This document shows, piece after piece, positions 17,901 through 26,075 of a stretch of 35,400 nucleotides of DNA. Under the pieces are notes generated by a model that saw only the letters and a program-made list of their open reading frames with translations, had not been told where the DNA came from and did no database searches. The stretch is from contig JAITVG010000229.1 of NCBI GenBank assembly GCA_031285925.1, forward strand, positions 1 to 35,400. Direction: 5' to 3'. Every line of letters starts with the position of its first letter. Positions within the stretch are counted from its first letter, which is position 1. Both the position numbers and the translations under genes were made by a program. This DNA is from Tannerellaceae bacterium (GTDB lineage Bacteria > Bacteroidota > Bacteroidia > Bacteroidales > Tannerellaceae).

Positions 17901-18455
17901 TTATAGTATGATTGCTAAAAATTTAACTTCCTGACTGTCCAAAGCCTTCATCCCGTGAGGCAGTTCCGAATTGAAATAGATGCTGTCGCCGGCTTCCAGT
18001 ATCAGGTCTTTCCCGCTGATCTGCAACAGCAGCCGGCCGCTGATCACCATATTATATTCCTGTCCCTGATGTGAATTGAGATTTACAGGCTCGCCCTCGG
18101 GCTTGGGATGTACGGTCACCAAGAACGGATCGGCCTTTCGCCCGGCAAAACCTGCCGCAAGCGACTGATATTTGTAGGCTTTGGTACGTTCCACCGCGAT
18201 ACCTTTCCCGCGGCGGGTAATAAAATAAGAACTCATTTTAGGCTCGTTGCCAAACATTAACGTGGTCAGTTCCACACCAAAAGCCTGCGATATCCGGTGC
18301 AGGATACTTACGGAAATATCAACCGTACCGCTTTCCATCTTCAAGTATTCTTCCTTACTCAGATGCGCTTCGCGCGCCATCTCTTCCGGAGATAATTCCA
18401 ATGCGTCGCGCAATCCGGCAAGGCGATCGGCAATCTGTTTAATCTGTTCGTTCAT
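17901..18455 (-). CDS. XRE-family HTH transcriptional regulator with C-terminal cupin domain
   Basis: N-terminal HTH (LSPEEMAREAHLSKEEYLKMESG) and cupin SHQGQEYNMVISGRLLLQISGKDLILEAGDSIYFNSELPHGMKAL. Confidence 0.9.
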   Translation of the reverse strand: MNEQIKQIADRLAGLRDALELSPEEMAREAHLSKEEYLKMESGTVDISVSILHRISQAFGVELTTLMFGNEPKMSSYFITRRGKGIAVERTKAYKYQSLAAGFAGRKADPFLVTVHPKPEGEPVNLNSHQGQEYNMVISGRLLLQISGKDLILEAGDSIYFNSELPHGMKALDSQEVKFLAIIL

Positions 18456-18491
18456 TTGCAGTGATTTATTATATTAATAATTTTCCAAGCA

Positions 18492-18499
18492 CAAATATA
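18492..18499 (-). promoter_or_regulatory. Putative -7 element (TATATTTG on minus) for the XRE-cupin/acyl-CoA synthetase pair
   Basis: caaatata on plus, 37 bp upstream of the ATG at 18455. Confidence 0.5.
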
Positions 18500-18625
18500 G
18501 AATAAAGATTCTTTCAATTTTTCACCTCTCCTTTCAATCCGCCGGATCTACCCGGAAATTTTAACTAAAACAACAGCATGAATGCCTGCCTTTTTCCCGC
18601 TTTTTTCTCGCCTGCTTACAATTTG

Positions 18626-18712
18626 AAACACAGAGGCAAAGAGATACGTTTTTTTTATTATTCTGATAATGAGCAAAATAAAAAATTCCGTATCCGCTGT
18701 GCCTCTGTGTTT
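18626..18712. repeat. Inverted repeat AAACACAGAGGCA..GATACG / CGTATC..TGCCTCTGTGTTT
   Basis: Arms 18626-18648 and 18689-18712; the CACAGAGGCA core also occurs inside the 12.8-kb structure. Confidence 0.75.
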
Positions 18713-19040
18713 AATCCCCCTCTTCACGGAGTAAAAAATGAAAAGCCGGCAAAAAAAGAGCGAAAAAGAAGCTTTTCCACCCTGTTTTTTGCCTTTCGGC
18801 GCCTAAAAAAAACGAAAAATGAAAAAAAGCGTAACTGCGGATGCCGGAAGGCTGTTAAACAGCGTGAATCCGTTGTTTAACGCACCCTCCCCTGCCGTTA
18901 AACAGCGAGAAGTATCGGAGTGTACACAGGGATTTGCCGCGTTTAACAACTTTTTCGGCCGTGCTTAACACGGAGGTCTTTTTGCCTGCGCCGGAGAAAT
19001 CGAAAACGGAGATTTACGTGCCGATAGAATAGCAACCGGC

Positions 19041-19685
19041 TTACTTCGACCACTCTAAGTAGTCATCGAACGTACGCTGTTCAAAGTTTGGAATAACAGT
19101 ATGCACCCTGTCTTTCAGCGTTTCCGCGGGATTACTTGTAGAAAGCCCTATCACGCGCATACCGGCTGCATTGCCTGCCGCTATTCCGGCAAAGGAATCT
19201 TCAAACACGAGGCATTGACCGGGAGATACTCCCAGGTCGGAAGCGGCAAGCAGGTAGCACATCGGGGCGGGCTTTCCTGCGGTAATCCTGTCGGCCGTAA
19301 CTACCGTATCGAACAATTCCTTCATTTCGTACATCTCAAAAGCGCGCTCGATCTTCCATTGGGCGGAACTTGTAACCAGTCCCACCACTACACCTTCCGA
19401 ACGGATCAATTTCAGGAACTCGAATGAACCCGGCATCAGCGGCATGGGCATAATCCGCTCGAACGCTTCGGCTTCCCGCCTTACTCTTTGTTGAAATTCC
19501 TCCGGATAAACGGAAAACCATTCCTGCATGATATGCTCCATGGTAGTTCCCTTTATCAAATCTGCAAAATCGGGAATGTCCAGACCGTAGCGCTCAACAG
19601 CTTCGTTCCAATACACGTCGTAGACCGGTTCCGTATCTACAATTACACCATCGAAATCAAATAGTGCGATTTTCCTGTTTTCCAT
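19041..19685 (-). CDS. HAD-superfamily hydrolase (beta-phosphoglucomutase-like)
   Basis: KIALFDFDGVIVDTEPVYD, VGLVTSSA and CLVFEDSFAGIAAGNAAGMRVIGL; start at MENRK preferred over 19778. Confidence 0.9.
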   Translation of the reverse strand: MENRKIALFDFDGVIVDTEPVYDVYWNEAVERYGLDIPDFADLIKGTTMEHIMQEWFSVYPEEFQQRVRREAEAFERIMPMPLMPGSFEFLKLIRSEGVVVGLVTSSAQWKIERAFEMYEMKELFDTVVTADRITAGKPAPMCYLLAASDLGVSPGQCLVFEDSFAGIAAGNAAGMRVIGLSTSNPAETLKDRVHTVIPNFEQRTFDDYLEWSK

Positions 19686-19752
19686 TATCTTTTTCTGTAT
19701 GAATTCAGGGGCGAAGTTAAGGCGAAATATTAAACTGAGAAAAATTAGAAGC

Positions 19753-19768
19753 TTTTTATCTAAGTTTG
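19753..19768 (+). promoter_or_regulatory. Putative promoter -7 region, first copy of 16-mer TTTTTATCTAAGTTTG
   Basis: TAAGTTTG fits TAnnTTTG; identical 16-mer at 19929-19944. Confidence 0.45.
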
Positions 19769-19806
19769 TAGTCTTCATTGAAAACTAAAAAATTGAAGAC
19801 TAAATT

Positions 19807-19983
19807 ATGAAGACTATCCAAACAGATTTGCAGAGTGGCCTGATTATTCCGGGCGAATATGAGTCCGGCACCTTCCGATTTCTCTACAAAACTTTGATTT
19901 TCTTATCCGACGCGCTTATAAATCGCTATTTTTATCTAAGTTTGCCGGATACCATTCAAGAGAAGAAAGATGAAAAAGATTAA
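19807..19983 (+). CDS. Possible 58-aa small ORF overlapping the start of the next gene
   Basis: MKTIQTDLQSGLIIPGEYESGTFRFLYKTLIFLSDALINRYFYLSLPDTIQEKKDEKD*; preceded by a TAnnTTTG element; below the ORF-track length cutoff. Confidence 0.2.
   Translation: MKTIQTDLQSGLIIPGEYESGTFRFLYKTLIFLSDALINRYFYLSLPDTIQEKKDEKD
19929..19944 (+). promoter_or_regulatory. Putative promoter -7 region, second copy of TTTTTATCTAAGTTTG
   Basis: TAAGTTTG 25 bp upstream of the ATG at 19970. Confidence 0.55.
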
Positions 19984-20191
19984 TATCACAAGTTTTGTGT
20001 TACTGGCTTATCTGATTGTGATGAGTGTGATCGGCTGGCCGGGAAGAATCGGCGCCAAGTTGGCGTACAGCGATTATTATTGTATGATCGGCGCCACTTT
20101 GCTTGTTATCGTGTTGTTGCGTCTGGTTCAAATCCGGCGTTTGAAAGTGAGAAAAAAAGAAAAAGAAAATAACAACAGTTATGAACATTAA
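19970..20191 (+). CDS. Small membrane protein, two predicted TM helices
   Basis: SFVLLAYLIVMSVIGWP and MIGATLLVIVLLRLVQI; overlaps the start of the downstream gene. Confidence 0.6.
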   Translation: MKKINITSFVLLAYLIVMSVIGWPGRIGAKLAYSDYYCMIGATLLVIVLLRLVQIRRLKVRKKEKENNNSYEH

Positions 20192-21230
20192 AACAGGCGA
20201 TAAAGTCCGGTTCCTTAATTCTGTCGGCGGAGGAATCGTTCGCAGCTTCAGAGGGAAAGATCAGGTTTTGATTGAGGATGAAGACGGTTTTGAAATACCG
20301 GCGCTGATCCGGGAGTGCGTGGTGATAGAAGAAAACACGTCGCAGGTACAAAAGAAAAAACAGGCGCCGCCACAGCCTCCTGTCGCTGTCGCACCGCCCG
20401 AACCGAAAGAATTGCCCGTAGTGGAAACCCCCGAAGGAGAACGATTGAATGTATCGCTGGCCTTTCTGCCGGTCGATCCCAAAACTTTTACGCAAAGCGG
20501 CTATGAAGCCTACCTAATCAACGACAGCAACTACTTCCTGTTCTACAACTACATGAACCGCCGGCATAACAGCTGGTACAGCCGCTCCAGTGGAACCGTC
20601 GAACCCAATACGCGCATATTCATGGAAGAGTTCGGCAAGGAGGATTTGAATGAACTGGAAAGGATATGTATTCAGTTTATTGCCTTCAAGAAAGATAAGC
20701 CTTATTCGCTGAAGAATGCGGTTTCCGTGGAGTTGCAACCGGACACGGTCAAGTTTTATAAAATCCATTGCTTCACGGCCAATGATTTCTTTGATGAAGA
20801 CGCACTGGTATTTCCGGTAGTGCGCAACGATATTCCCGAAAGGGAGTTGTTGGTCTCCGCCGCCGATATTCAGGAAGCGATGCTGCAAAAAGCAAAGGCC
20901 GACCGCACAATGCCCCGCCCTGTTCAAAAAAAGAAACAGCCGGACAACCCGGTCGTAGAAGTGGATTTGCACATCAACCAACTGTTGGACACGACCGCCG
21001 GCATGAGCAATTCCGACATGCTCAACTACCAGTTGGATAAATTCCGCGAAACCCTCTCCGCCTGCGCTTCGCGAAAAGGGCAAAAGATCGTTTTCATCCA
21101 CGGGAAGGGCGACGGAGTGCTGCGCAAGGCGATCGAAACCGAATTGAAAACAACGTACAGGAATTATTCTTACCAGGATGCCTCCTTCCGTGAATACGGA
21201 TTCGGGGCGACGATGGTGACGATCAGATAA
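20181..21230 (+). CDS. DUF2027 domain protein with C-terminal Smr domain
   Basis: KVRFLNSVGGGIVRSFRGKDQVLIEDEDGFEIPAL; C-terminal VEVDLHINQLLDTT..KIVFIHGKGDGVLRKAIETEL (Smr). Confidence 0.88.
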   Translation: MNIKTGDKVRFLNSVGGGIVRSFRGKDQVLIEDEDGFEIPALIRECVVIEENTSQVQKKKQAPPQPPVAVAPPEPKELPVVETPEGERLNVSLAFLPVDPKTFTQSGYEAYLINDSNYFLFYNYMNRRHNSWYSRSSGTVEPNTRIFMEEFGKEDLNELERICIQFIAFKKDKPYSLKNAVSVELQPDTVKFYKIHCFTANDFFDEDALVFPVVRNDIPERELLVSAADIQEAMLQKAKADRTMPRPVQKKKQPDNPVVEVDLHINQLLDTTAGMSNSDMLNYQLDKFRETLSACASRKGQKIVFIHGKGDGVLRKAIETELKTTYRNYSYQDASFREYGFGATMVTIR

Positions 21231-21231
21231 C

Positions 21232-21702
21232 ATGAAGGAAATCGAACGAAAATTTCTGGTAACGGGGGACTTCCGCGAAAATATGCTCCAATCGGAGCGC
21301 TTCGTGCAAGGGTATATTTGTGCCCAACCGGAGAAAACCGTGCGTGTACGCATGGCCGGGCGCAAAGGATTTCTTACGATCAAAGGGGCTTCCGACGAAA
21401 AGGGATTGAGCCGGTTTGAATTTGAAAGGGAAATCTCGCCGGGCGAAGCCGAAGAACTGTTCAAACTATGCGAACCCGGCATGATCGAAAAAGTGAGACA
21501 CCAGGTAAAAGAAGGAAACCACGTCTGGGAAGTCGATATATTCCACGGAGCAAATGAAGGCCTGGTATTGGCCGAAATCGAACTGCAATCCGAGGACGAA
21601 TCTTTTGAATTGCCCGCCTGGATCGGTAAAGAAGTGACGGGCGACAGGAGGTACTACAATTCAATGCTTGCCAAACATCCTTTTTCTCTCCGAAAAGAAT
21701 AA
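21232..21702 (+). CDS. CYTH-domain protein (triphosphate tunnel metalloenzyme family)
   Basis: MKEIERKFLV N-terminal ExExK-like motif, VRVRMAGRKGFLTIKG, WEVDIFHGANEGLVLAEIEL. Confidence 0.9.
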   Translation: MKEIERKFLVTGDFRENMLQSERFVQGYICAQPEKTVRVRMAGRKGFLTIKGASDEKGLSRFEFEREISPGEAEELFKLCEPGMIEKVRHQVKEGNHVWEVDIFHGANEGLVLAEIELQSEDESFELPAWIGKEVTGDRRYYNSMLAKHPFSLRKE

Positions 21703-21719
21703 AAAAACAATACATAACC

Positions 21720-23879
21720 ATGAAGAAAATCATTTTATTACTCGCCGCAGCAATCCTTTCACTGCCTGTCGCAGCCGACGAAGGCATGTGGATGCTGTCC
21801 CTGCTTAAACAGCAAAAGTATGCCGACATGCAACGCCTCGGCCTGAACCTGAGCGCGGAAGACCTTTACAGTCCTGACGCTTCTTCGCTGAAGGACGCCG
21901 TTGTTCATTTCGACGGGGGATGCACCGCAGAGGTCGTTTCGTCTGCCGGCCTGCTCCTTACCAACCATCATTGCGGGTACGATCAGATCCAGCAACACAG
22001 CACGGTGGAAAACGATTATCTGACCAACGGCTTTTGGGCAACTTCCCGCGAGAAGGAATTGCCTAATCCGGGATTGGCCGTCACCTTCATCGAAGCGATA
22101 GACGACGTGACGGACTATGTGAAGAAAGAACTGGAAAAGGATACCGATCCGAACAGCATGAATTATCTCTCCCCGCTTTATCTTAACAACCTGGCCAAAG
22201 CAAAGGCGGGAGAAGCCTTTTTGCAGAACAATCCGGGAATGTCGGTCGAGATTCGCGCGTTCTATGGCGGCAATCAATATTATATGTTCACGAAAAAAAC
22301 CTATTCTGACGTCCGTTTGGTGGGCGCTCCGCCTTCTTCCATCGGTAAATTCGGCGCGGATACCGACAACTGGACATGGCCTCGCCACACGGGCGATTTC
22401 TCCGTGTTCCGTATTTACGCCGACGCCAACGGCAATCCTGCCCCGTATGCCGAAACCAACGTACCTTTGCATCCGAAGAAATGGTTGAAAATATCGCTGA
22501 AGGGAGTGGGGGAGAATGATTTTGCCATGATGATAGGCTTCCCGGGGGCGACAAAGAAGTATTACACCTCATGGGAAGTTGAAGAACGGCGCAACATTGA
22601 TAACGCAGTGCGCATAAATATGCGCGAACTTCGCCAGCGCGTTATGCTCGACGAAATGTTGAAGGATCCCGAAATACGCATCCGCTATTCCGCGAAATAC
22701 GCCGCCTCGACCAATGCTTACAAGAATGCCATCGGAAGCAACTGGGCGATCGACAAGAGAAACTTCGAGCAGGTGAAAAGAGAAGAACAGGAACATTTGG
22801 CGGCCTGGGCAAAAGCCGCCGGAAAGACGGAATATCCGGACGCCCTGAAGGCGATGGAGAAGATAGTGAGCGACCGCAAAGACCTCCGCTACCGGCTGTG
22901 GATGTTGGACGAAGGCATCATGCGCAGCATTGAGTTTGCACAAGCCCCGGTTAAAACGGATGACTTGGCCGAAGCGATAAAAAACAAAGACAAAACGGAG
23001 CTGAGCAAGCAGTTGGCAGTTCCGGAAACGGCTTATCGCCGGTTTGCCGATAAGGATTATTCGCCGGAGGTGGATAAAAAGATCGCGAAAGCGATGCTTG
23101 CGGAGTACCGCAGATTAATTCCCGCCACATCCCAACCGGCTTATTTTGCCGAAATAGATAAACGTTTCAAAGGCAATACCGATCTATTTATCGATCACCT
23201 GTTCGACAATTCCATCTACGGAAGCGACGCCAACTTCAACCGCTTCAAGAGCCGTCCGTCGGTCAAAGCACTGAAAGAAGACCCCATGATCCTGTTTGCG
23301 CAATCCATAGCAGAAGAATATAAGGCATTGAATCAGGCCTTGCAGGGTTTCAACGCCGCTTATGCCAGCGCCCATCGCTCCTACGTGAAAGGCTTGCTGG
23401 AAATGGAAAAGGGAAAAATGAACTTCCCCGATGCCAATTCAACCATGCGCCTCACTTATGGCCAGGTAAAGGGATATGCACCCCGCGACGCCGTTTACTA
23501 CAACGCGCAAACAACGCTGGAAGGCGTAATGGAAAAGGAAGATCCGGAGAATTGGGAATTTGTAGTGCCCGAAAAGCTGAAAGAACTGTACCGCGCCAAA
23601 GATTTCGGTCGCTATCAAACGGCCGACGGCCGGATGCCCGTGGCATTTGCGGCAACAACACACTCCACAGGCGGCAATTCGGGAAGCCCGGTGTTGAACG
23701 CCGACGGCGAACTTGTCGGCATTAACTTCGACCGCAACTGGGAAGGTGTAGGCGGAGATATCCAATACCTCCCCGACTATCAGCGAAGCATCATCGTGGA
23801 TATCCGCTACGTACTGTTCATTATGGACAAATATGCCGGGGCAGGCTATTTGCTGAATGAAATGGAATTGGTGGAATAA
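21720..23879 (+). CDS. S46-family dipeptidyl-peptidase, DPP11-like
   Basis: TNHHCGYDQIQQHS catalytic His region; TGGNSGSPVLNADGELVGINFDRNWEGVGGDIQY catalytic Ser region, FDR motif. Confidence 0.92.
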   Translation: MKKIILLLAAAILSLPVAADEGMWMLSLLKQQKYADMQRLGLNLSAEDLYSPDASSLKDAVVHFDGGCTAEVVSSAGLLLTNHHCGYDQIQQHSTVENDYLTNGFWATSREKELPNPGLAVTFIEAIDDVTDYVKKELEKDTDPNSMNYLSPLYLNNLAKAKAGEAFLQNNPGMSVEIRAFYGGNQYYMFTKKTYSDVRLVGAPPSSIGKFGADTDNWTWPRHTGDFSVFRIYADANGNPAPYAETNVPLHPKKWLKISLKGVGENDFAMMIGFPGATKKYYTSWEVEERRNIDNAVRINMRELRQRVMLDEMLKDPEIRIRYSAKYAASTNAYKNAIGSNWAIDKRNFEQVKREEQEHLAAWAKAAGKTEYPDALKAMEKIVSDRKDLRYRLWMLDEGIMRSIEFAQAPVKTDDLAEAIKNKDKTELSKQLAVPETAYRRFADKDYSPEVDKKIAKAMLAEYRRLIPATSQPAYFAEIDKRFKGNTDLFIDHLFDNSIYGSDANFNRFKSRPSVKALKEDPMILFAQSIAEEYKALNQALQGFNAAYASAHRSYVKGLLEMEKGKMNFPDANSTMRLTYGQVKGYAPRDAVYYNAQTTLEGVMEKEDPENWEFVVPEKLKELYRAKDFGRYQTADGRMPVAFAATTHSTGGNSGSPVLNADGELVGINFDRNWEGVGGDIQYLPDYQRSIIVDIRYVLFIMDKYAGAGYLLNEMELVE

Positions 23880-23908
23880 ATACAGGGGAAAAAAGGGCTG
23901 ACACTACT

Positions 23909-24092
23909 TGCAGCCCGGGCTGCAACCTGTTCCGAGGCCTCGGAAATACTTTCAGCCCGGGCTGCAACCTGTTTCGAGGCTTCGGAAGTACTTTCAGCCC
24001 GGGCTGCAACCTGTTTCGAGGCTTCGGAAGTACTTTCAGCCCGGGCTGAAACCTGTTTCGAGGCCTCGGAAGTACTTTCGCCCCGGGGCGAA
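23909..24092. repeat. Tandem repeat of exact 42-bp period, five palindromic cores
   Basis: CAGCCCGGGCTG at 23911, 23953, 23995, 24037 and CGCCCCGGGGCG at 24079; each spaced exactly 42 bp with a second palindrome (CCGAGGCCTCGG type) between. Confidence 0.95.
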
Positions 24093-24239
24093 AGATGTTA
24101 TTTAATTTTTTTCTACCTCTCCATTATAATCGGAAATATTTGCGTTCCTTTATAGTCTGAAAAGCCTGCCGGGAGCGAAACAAAGCGGATGCTCTTCTTT
24201 TTTGCCCGAACAAAATATACTTACTTAATATATTCTCAC

Positions 24240-25787
24240 ATGGAAAATAAAAAACAGTCTTTAAAAATGAGCCGTCGTGCGTTCCTTTCTACCACTGCGG
24301 CAATAGGGGCTTTTACGATTGTCCCCAACCACGTGTTTGCTGCCGGGAAGAAAGGCATGGTGGCGCCCAGTGATAAAATCCGCATGGTGCATATCGGCTG
24401 CGGCACGGAGGGGCTTTCCGAACTCGATGCGTTGCTGAAAGCTCCCGCCATCGAAATCGTAGGAGTGGCCGACCCCAACCGTGAAAGCTACGATTATATT
24501 CACTGGAGCGAAAACGGTTTGCGCAACCAGATGCGCAGCCTGATCGGCGAACCCGGATGGAAAGAGGGCATCAAGGGGATTCCCGGAGGGCGGAATGTGA
24601 TGAAAGAGGTAGTGGAGATATATTATCGCAAAAACCGCCCGAACTACAAGGGCACGATCCGGGCAATGGAAGATTATCGCGAATTGCTGGATGAGATGAA
24701 AGATGTGGATGCCGTAAAGATCATGTCGCCCGACCATCAGCACGCCTATCAGGCACTGGATTGTATTGCCCGCGGCAAACATGTCATCATGCACAAACCG
24801 CTGGGCAATAAAATGACCGAGGCCATGAAGGTGGTAGATGCCGCACGCGCCTCGAAGCTCTCTACCCACATGATGGCCTACAATGCGTTTGGCGACGGCA
24901 ATATGGATCAGATCAAAAAGTGGATCGACGCCGGAGCGATCGGCAAACTCCGTGAAATACACAACTGGAGCAACCGCCCCGTATGGCCGCAATATCCGCT
25001 TGTCCCAACCGATACGCCTCCTGTTCCCGACGGGTTCAACTGGAATTTGTGGTTAGGCCCGGCAGAGATGCGTCCTTACAATCCCCAATATACCCATGCC
25101 ACTTTCCGCGGCTGGTACGAATTTGGTGCAGGCGCTATTGCCGACATGGGTTATTACAGCCTCTGGTCAGTGTTCGATGCCCTGAAGCTGGATTCGGCCA
25201 TATCGGTAAGCACCCGCTTCTCGCGCGTGGTAGGATTGAGAAACAACGTGCCTTCAACAATCATCAATGACTATTCATACCCGATGGCCGCCGCCTACCG
25301 TTTTGAAGTGCCCTGCAAAGACGGCTCGGGTTCGATCATCCTTCAGTGGCACGACGGCGGCATGAAACCCCAGCGTCCCGAAGGATATGAAGAAGACGAC
25401 CTGCCCATCGAAGGCATGATGTTCATTGGCGACAAAGGCGCTATCGTATCGGGATTCCTCAAGGAAGACCCCCGCATCGTAGGCGCTCGTGCGAAAGATT
25501 ATGCCGGTATTAAAGGCCACCCAATGCCCGAACATCCCCGCAGTGCGCTGCCCGACGGCACCGAGCGCTGGTTGCAGCAATGGATAGACGGCTGCCGGGG
25601 GAAGGGCAAAGGCCCCGGTTCGTTCGAATATGCCAAAGAAGTGAACGAAACATTCAATCTGGGATCGGTATCGCTGATGAGCAACGGTAAGAAACTGATA
25701 TACGACCCCAAAACTCGCCGGATCACCAACGATGAGAATGCAAACCGCTTATTGACACGCAACATTCGCAACGGGTGGGAGATGTAG
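24240..25787 (+). CDS. Gfo/Idh/MocA-family oxidoreductase with Tat-type signal
   Basis: SRRAFLSTTAAIGAFTIVPNHVFA; IRMVHIGCGTEGLSELDALLKAPAIEIVGVADPN; GKHVIMHKPLGNKMTEAMKVVDAA. Confidence 0.88.
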   Translation: MENKKQSLKMSRRAFLSTTAAIGAFTIVPNHVFAAGKKGMVAPSDKIRMVHIGCGTEGLSELDALLKAPAIEIVGVADPNRESYDYIHWSENGLRNQMRSLIGEPGWKEGIKGIPGGRNVMKEVVEIYYRKNRPNYKGTIRAMEDYRELLDEMKDVDAVKIMSPDHQHAYQALDCIARGKHVIMHKPLGNKMTEAMKVVDAARASKLSTHMMAYNAFGDGNMDQIKKWIDAGAIGKLREIHNWSNRPVWPQYPLVPTDTPPVPDGFNWNLWLGPAEMRPYNPQYTHATFRGWYEFGAGAIADMGYYSLWSVFDALKLDSAISVSTRFSRVVGLRNNVPSTIINDYSYPMAAAYRFEVPCKDGSGSIILQWHDGGMKPQRPEGYEEDDLPIEGMMFIGDKGAIVSGFLKEDPRIVGARAKDYAGIKGHPMPEHPRSALPDGTERWLQQWIDGCRGKGKGPGSFEYAKEVNETFNLGSVSLMSNGKKLIYDPKTRRITNDENANRLLTRNIRNGWEM

Positions 25788-25844
25788 CCTGCATTATTCA
25801 TACTGAATTAGCGAGCGCAGCGAATGGTTTCAGGCCTGTCTTTT
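25788..25844 (+). repeat. Dispersed copy of the 12.7-kb inverted-repeat arm
   Basis: CCTGCATTATTCATACTGAATTAGCGAGCGCAGCGAATGGTTTCAGGCCTGTCTTTT; starts on the base after the TAG of the upstream CDS. Confidence 0.75.
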
Positions 25845-25849
25845 AATTA

Positions 25850-25898
25850 GGGCTGAAAGCACGAAACCGTATATCTCCGTGTTTCGTGCTTTCAGCCC
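25850..25898 (+). terminator. 18-bp perfect stem hairpin, probable terminator
   Basis: GGGCTGAAAGCACGAAAC (25850-25867), 13-nt loop, GTTTCGTGCTTTCAGCCC (25881-25898), then tcctttta. Confidence 0.65.
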
Positions 25899-25946
25899 TC
25901 CTTTTATCCCCGTATATAGCCTCAAAAGGCACGGTTGTTTTTTTCT

Positions 25947-26056
25947 GATACTTCGGCAAAATAGTTCACATACCCCTTTAATTTCTATGATATTTCTTTA
26001 TAACTTGCTGCGGTTTATATGTAGAGTTGGCCGGAAAGAGAAATATCATTGTCAAA
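25947..26056 (+). repeat. Leader repeat, copy 1 (upstream of first DUF5018-like pair)
   Basis: AAAATAGTTCAC..ATTTCTATGATATTTCTTTATAACTTGCTGCGGTTTATATG..AGTTG and GAGAAATATCATTGTCAAA shared with 27452-27535 and 27749-27766. Confidence 0.8.
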
Positions 26057-26075
26057 TACATAAATTATATGCCTT

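Noticed and set aside
18578-18880. 100-aa plus-strand ORF
   Set aside because: Low-complexity Lys/Arg-rich translation lying across the CACAGAGGCA inverted repeat; no recognisable features
20514-21482. 322-aa ORF antisense to the Smr and CYTH genes
   Set aside because: Spans two confident sense genes; no recognisable motifs
21759-22472. 237-aa ORF antisense to the S46 peptidase
   Set aside because: Shadow ORF within a confident CDS
23909-24092. CRISPR-like array
   Set aside because: Intervals between palindromes are themselves repeated, so there are no unique spacers, and no cas genes are nearby
23908-24105. ORF encoding 14-aa repeats (KYFQPGLQPVSRLR), open on both strands
   Set aside because: Product of the 42-bp palindromic DNA repeat (42 is a multiple of 3); no start context, and base changes preserve palindromes rather than amino acids
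24261-24992. 243-aa ORF antisense to the Gfo/Idh/MocA gene
   Set aside because: Shadow ORF within a confident CDS
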